The notes below the pieces were generated by a model. The model made no database searches. It was not told the origin of the DNA and was given only the letters and a program-made list of their open reading frames with translations. The position numbers and the translations under genes are program-made. This document shows, in pieces, positions 6,253 to 8,948 of a stretch of 8,948 nt of DNA. This stretch comes from Desulfonatronovibrio sp046496945 (GTDB lineage: Bacteria; Desulfobacterota; Desulfovibrionia; Desulfovibrionales; Desulfonatronovibrionaceae), in NCBI GenBank assembly GCA_046496945.1, contig JAWOGL010000062.1, positions 1-8,948 of the forward strand. Reading direction: 5' to 3'. Position 1 is the first letter of the stretch, and each line of letters begins with the position of its first letter.

Positions 6253-7335
6253 ATGGAAGAATACGCTAAATTCTCAGGTAAGGACGTTGACGAAGCAATT
6301 GCCAACGCCTGCAATCATTTTGGTATTGATCGGGACAAACTTGAAGTTGAAATTGTCAGTGGAGGTTCCTCAGGGATTTTTGGGTTGGTAGGCGTAAAAA
6401 AAGCCAGTATACTTGCCAGGAAAAGAGAGGCGATTGACGACAGCGGCCCGGCCCGGAATTCTGAAAAACAGACTTCCCCGGAAACGCCTGGTTCAACACC
6501 TGCCCGGAAAGCGGAAAAGCCCAAAAGTCAGCATAAACCCAGGTCCAGGCCCAAACCAGAGCCCAAGACTGCTCCCCGGCCTGAGCCCAAGCCTAAGCCT
6601 AAGCCAAAGCCAAAGCCAAAGCCGGAGTCCGAAGTAAAGCCCGAACCTAAGCCCGAACCTAAGCCGGAGCCTAAGCCGGAGCAAAAGCCGGAGCAAAAGC
6701 CGGAGCAAAAGCCCGGGTACCGGAAAGAGCCCCAGGCGCAGCCAGAGGCCGGGCCGGAAAAAAGCGGGGAAAAGCCCGGGGAAAAGCCCGGGGAAAAGCC
6801 CGGGGAAAACGAAAAAGCAGGCGGGGCGGCGAACTTTAAGAATCAGGAGGTCCCGGATCCAGAACTCAGAAAATACATTCAGGAACTTATCATTCACCTG
6901 ACAGCTCCTCTGGCCGCGGAAGCCGGTATCACGGTAAATGAACAGACCAGGCCCATAAGCGTAACCATCAAGGATGAAACCGCGTCGGAGATCCTCATCG
7001 GACGGGATGGACAGACCCTGAGCGCCATCCAGTATATCGCCAACCGGATTATTGCCAAAAACCGTCCCGGAGCTCCCAGAGTCCAGCTGGATACGGAAGA
7101 CTTTCTGGAAAAGCAGAATGAGAAGCTGCAGCAGAATGCTTTTCAACTGGCCAGCAAAGCCAAAAATGCAGGAAAGACCATGAGTACCCGTCCTCTCAGT
7201 TCTTACCATCGCAGGATAGTACACATGGCTCTGCAGAACGACAAGAAAATCCGCACCAAAAGCAAGGGTGACGGCCCCATGAAAAGGGTGCTCATCATGC
7301 CCAAGCAGCGGCGGAAAAAACCATCACAGGAATAA
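6253..7335 (+). CDS. jag: Jag/KhpB family RNA-binding protein (SpoIIIJ-associated)
   Basis: This 360-aa protein has three recognisable parts. A Jag_N domain is at residues 1-55 (MEEYAKFSGKDVDEAI...GIFGLVGVKKA). A type II KH domain is at about 205-285, with GRDG (250-253) as the GxxG loop. An R3H domain is at about 290-355, with R320-x3-H324 in YHRRIVHMAL. Between them, residues about 70-200 are a low-complexity linker of KP, EPKP, EQKP and EKPG repeats that makes the protein longer than most homologues (about 200-270 aa). The KH and R3H domains bind RNA. In other bacteria the protein (KhpB, EloR, Jag) affects cell elongation and small-RNA or mRNA regulation; its role here is inferred. It lies downstream of yidC, as is typical. 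The start has a consensus Shine-Dalgarno sequence. Confidence 0.94.
   Translation: MEEYAKFSGKDVDEAIANACNHFGIDRDKLEVEIVSGGSSGIFGLVGVKKASILARKREAIDDSGPARNSEKQTSPETPGSTPARKAEKPKSQHKPRSRPKPEPKTAPRPEPKPKPKPKPKPKPESEVKPEPKPEPKPEPKPEQKPEQKPEQKPGYRKEPQAQPEAGPEKSGEKPGEKPGEKPGENEKAGGAANFKNQEVPDPELRKYIQELIIHLTAPLAAEAGITVNEQTRPISVTIKDETASEILIGRDGQTLSAIQYIANRIIAKNRPGAPRVQLDTEDFLEKQNEKLQQNAFQLASKAKNAGKTMSTRPLSSYHRRIVHMALQNDKKIRTKSKGDGPMKRVLIMPKQRRKKPSQE
6589..6714 (+). repeat. In-frame tandem repeats coding KP/EPKP/EQKP
   Basis: Hexamer repeats AAGCCT/AAGCCA (6589-6623) are followed by four 12-mers of AAGCCCGAACCT type (6637-6684). Three copies of GAGCAAAAGCCG then run from 6679 to 6714, the first overlapping the last 12-mer. 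All units are multiples of 3, so copy-number change alters linker length but not frame. Confidence 0.85.
6765..6808 (+). repeat. In-frame tandem repeat coding EKPG
   Basis: There are four near-identical 12-nt units of GGGGAAAAGCCC, the last ending in AAAAC. They encode EKPG repeats at the end of the Jag linker, just before the KH domain. Confidence 0.8.
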
Positions 7336-7339
7336 CAGA

Positions 7340-7381
7340 AACCAGGAAGGGGCGGGGATTCTTCCCCGCCCTTTCCTGGTT
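7340..7381 (+). terminator. Long hairpin between jag and mnmE, terminator- or attenuator-like
   Basis: AACCAGGAAGGGGCGGGGA (7340-7358) pairs with 7363-7381 over 19 positions (one G-T wobble) around a TTCT loop. Only a short T-run (TTT, 7380-7382) follows, so it is a weak match to a canonical rho-independent terminator. It begins 5 nt after the jag stop and ends 8 nt before the mnmE ATG. Confidence 0.7.
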
Positions 7382-7389
7382 TAACACCA

Positions 7390-8763
7390 ATGAAGCATAT
7401 TCAGGATACCATAGCAGCCATTGCCACTCCAATGGGGGCCGGCGCAATTGGGATTATAAGGTTAAGCGGGCCGGAAAGCCTCAGCCTGGCATACAAACTT
7501 TTTTATCCCAAAGAAAAAAAAATCAAGCCGTACCAGCTGACTCATGGCTGGATCACCGGCAGCCAGGGCCGGATCCTGGACGAAGTCCTGGTAAGCTCCA
7601 TGCCTGGTCCACACTCTTATACCGGCGAAGACACAGTAGAGATCAATTGTCACGGAAACCCGGCCATTCTGGAAGCTGTTCTGGAAGCGGTTCTGTCTCT
7701 GGGGGCGCGTCCGGCTGAACCAGGAGAATTTACCAAAAGGGCCTTTCTCAACGGGAAAATGGACCTTACCCAGGCTGAAGCAGTCCTGGAAATGATCAAT
7801 GCTCCTACTGAAACAGGAATAGGTCTGGCCAGAAACAAACTGCAGGGTCATCTGGCCGGAAAAATCAAGTCGCTGCGCCGGAAGCTGGAAGAATTAAAAC
7901 AGCAGTTATGCGTGGCTGTAGACTTTCCTGAAGAAGAAATTGAATGCCTGCCCGGAAATGAACTCGCCCGCAGGGCTGACAGCTGTGTAAGTGAAATTGC
8001 CGCGATTACCGCGGGTTATGACCAGAGCCGGATCTGGACCGACGGCGTACTGACCGTTTTGACCGGCAGGGTCAACACGGGCAAATCAAGCATAATGAAT
8101 GCTGTTCTTGGAAGAGAACGAGCCATTGTCACTGAAATCCCCGGCACCACCCGGGATTATCTGGAAGAAGCGGTCAACCTCGGTGGGCTTCCGGTACGGC
8201 TGGTGGATACAGCCGGCCTGAGACAAGCCCGCGACCAGGTGGAAATAGAAGGAATGCAAAGGGGTAAAGAACTCATTGACTGCGCCGACATTCTGATTCT
8301 GGTTTTAGATTCTACCCGGGAGCCTTCATCCCGGGAACTGGAAATTTTAAACACAGCCATCCCTGAGAAAATTATTATTGCCTTAAACAAATGGGATCTG
8401 GTCTCTGTTGTGCCGGACTGGACCTTAAAACTGGAACGCGACTGGGCACGCACTTTCAGGGTCAGCGCAAAAAACGGGACCGGACTTAAAGAACTCCTGA
8501 CCGGGGTGAGGGAGATGGCTCTGTCGGGCAGAGTTGCCAATCCGGAAGGAGCTCTGGTTCCCAACCTCCGACAGAAAACCTGTCTGGAACAGGCAGCTGA
8601 AGAACTTTCCCAGCTGGCCAGGGAAGCTGTGCTGCACATACCATACGACCTTCTGGCCGCCCGCCTGGATTATGCCTGTTCGCATCTGGACCAGGTCACC
8701 GGACGGATTACCTCGGACGAGATTCTTAATTCAATTTTTGACAATTTCTGCATAGGCAAATAG
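7390..8763 (+). CDS. mnmE: tRNA uridine-5-carboxymethylaminomethyl modification GTPase MnmE
   Basis: This 457-aa protein of normal length, with MnmG, makes the cmnm5 modification at U34 of certain tRNAs, using methylene-THF and GTP. The N-terminal tetrahydrofolate-binding domain starts DTIAAIATPMGAGAIGIIRL (residues 6-25). The helical domain is split by the G domain: P-loop GRVNTGKSS (226-234), GTTRD (252-256), DTAG (273-276), NKWD (333-336) and SAKNG (359-363). It ends with FCIGK, the conserved C-terminal cysteine motif. ATG 7390 gives the family's usual N-terminus, but no Shine-Dalgarno is visible in the 20 nt before it; that stretch is the 3' arm of a strong hairpin. The next candidate purine-rich sequence (AGGAAGGGG) is in the 5' arm, paired. 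mnmG is not in the window. Confidence 0.97.
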   Translation: MKHIQDTIAAIATPMGAGAIGIIRLSGPESLSLAYKLFYPKEKKIKPYQLTHGWITGSQGRILDEVLVSSMPGPHSYTGEDTVEINCHGNPAILEAVLEAVLSLGARPAEPGEFTKRAFLNGKMDLTQAEAVLEMINAPTETGIGLARNKLQGHLAGKIKSLRRKLEELKQQLCVAVDFPEEEIECLPGNELARRADSCVSEIAAITAGYDQSRIWTDGVLTVLTGRVNTGKSSIMNAVLGRERAIVTEIPGTTRDYLEEAVNLGGLPVRLVDTAGLRQARDQVEIEGMQRGKELIDCADILILVLDSTREPSSRELEILNTAIPEKIIIALNKWDLVSVVPDWTLKLERDWARTFRVSAKNGTGLKELLTGVREMALSGRVANPEGALVPNLRQKTCLEQAAEELSQLAREAVLHIPYDLLAARLDYACSHLDQVTGRITSDEILNSIFDNFCIGK

Positions 8764-8779
8764 ATTATATTTATTTGCC
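8755..8779. other. Weak inverted repeat over the mnmE stop
   Basis: GGCAAATA (8755-8762) pairs with TATTTGCC (8772-8779) around a 9-nt loop, overlapping the mnmE TAG. No T-run follows on the + strand, so terminator function is doubtful; the rest of the 8764-8816 gap shows nothing else. Confidence 0.3.
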
Positions 8780-8816
8780 AAAACCGTCAGCATGTTCAGA
8801 ATTCAGCGGCTAGCCA

Positions 8817-8948
8817 TAACAGCCTGTTGAAAAAGTCCTTACCAGGCAGGTTGTTCAAAAATTTTAGGTGCAGGGAGCAAAAAAAGTTCAAGGTGGCGGC
8901 GTATTTATACAGGTGCGAGTTTGAACTTTTTACAGCGACAAAGCCAAT
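8817..8948. repeat. Structured dispersed repeat, copy 2 (cut by window end)
   Basis: It has the same orientation as copy 1. It shares 45 of 47 bases with 116-162, and its 8876-8900 and 8917-8948 blocks each match copy 1 with one mismatch. It lacks the 13-bp hairpin module: only 12 nt (8864-8875) separate the shared blocks, against 84 nt in copy 1. The inner AAAAAGTTCAA/TTGAACTTTTT stem is kept, and a GTAT/ATAC hairpin replaces CGTAT/ATACG. The right outer end lies beyond the window. Confidence 0.8.

Noticed and set aside
6493..7224. Minus-strand 243-aa ORF opposite jag
   Set aside because: It is the antisense reading of the Lys/Pro repeats (Leu/Arg/Gly-rich low complexity) with no independent coding evidence.

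Overview
The window (about 9 kb, moderate GC) carries housekeeping genes, all on the + strand. A split two-subunit glycine decarboxylase (gcvPA, gcvPB) with its own lipoamide dehydrogenase, followed by the rpmH-rnpA-yidD-yidC-jag-mnmE block, points to a Gram-negative bacterium. Gene order and protein flavour (MnmE P-loop of GRVN-GKSS type, the RnpA N-terminus) suggest a deltaproteobacterium of the Desulfovibrionales type. That assignment is inference from memory of related proteins, not a search.

Layout: (1) 2-118, the C-terminal end of gcvPA. (2) 116-343, a highly structured repeat element sitting between gcvPA and gcvPB; a second copy in the same orientation begins at about 8817 and runs off the right end. 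(3) 421-3237, gcvPB and lpdA, the P-protein subunit 2 and L-protein of the glycine cleavage system. (4) A recognisable sigma70-type promoter before rpmH at 3330. (5) 3330-6005, rpmH, rnpA, yidD and yidC, tightly packed. rnpA has no ATG/GTG/TTG start upstream of its conserved N-terminus and appears to start at ATT inside the end of rpmH; a start-codon-based caller would lose its N-terminal half. (6) A 247-nt gap with a cloverleaf-like inverted-repeat region, then jag (khpB) with a long Lys/Pro-rich tandem-repeat linker. (7) A 19-bp hairpin between jag and mnmE, ending 8 nt before the mnmE start, which has no visible Shine-Dalgarno sequence. (8) mnmE, then a short tail and the second repeat copy.

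How the genes work together: the gcv genes oxidatively cleave glycine to CO2, NH3 and methylene-THF, with electrons passing through lipoamide to NAD+ via LpdA. The second block serves translation and membrane biogenesis: ribosomal protein L34, the RNase P protein, the YidD/YidC membrane insertion pair, the RNA-binding protein Jag, and the tRNA-modifying GTPase MnmE. I see no defence, phage or novel enzymatic system. The points worth a second look are the ATT-start rnpA, the repeat inserted in the gcv operon, and the hairpin that precedes mnmE.
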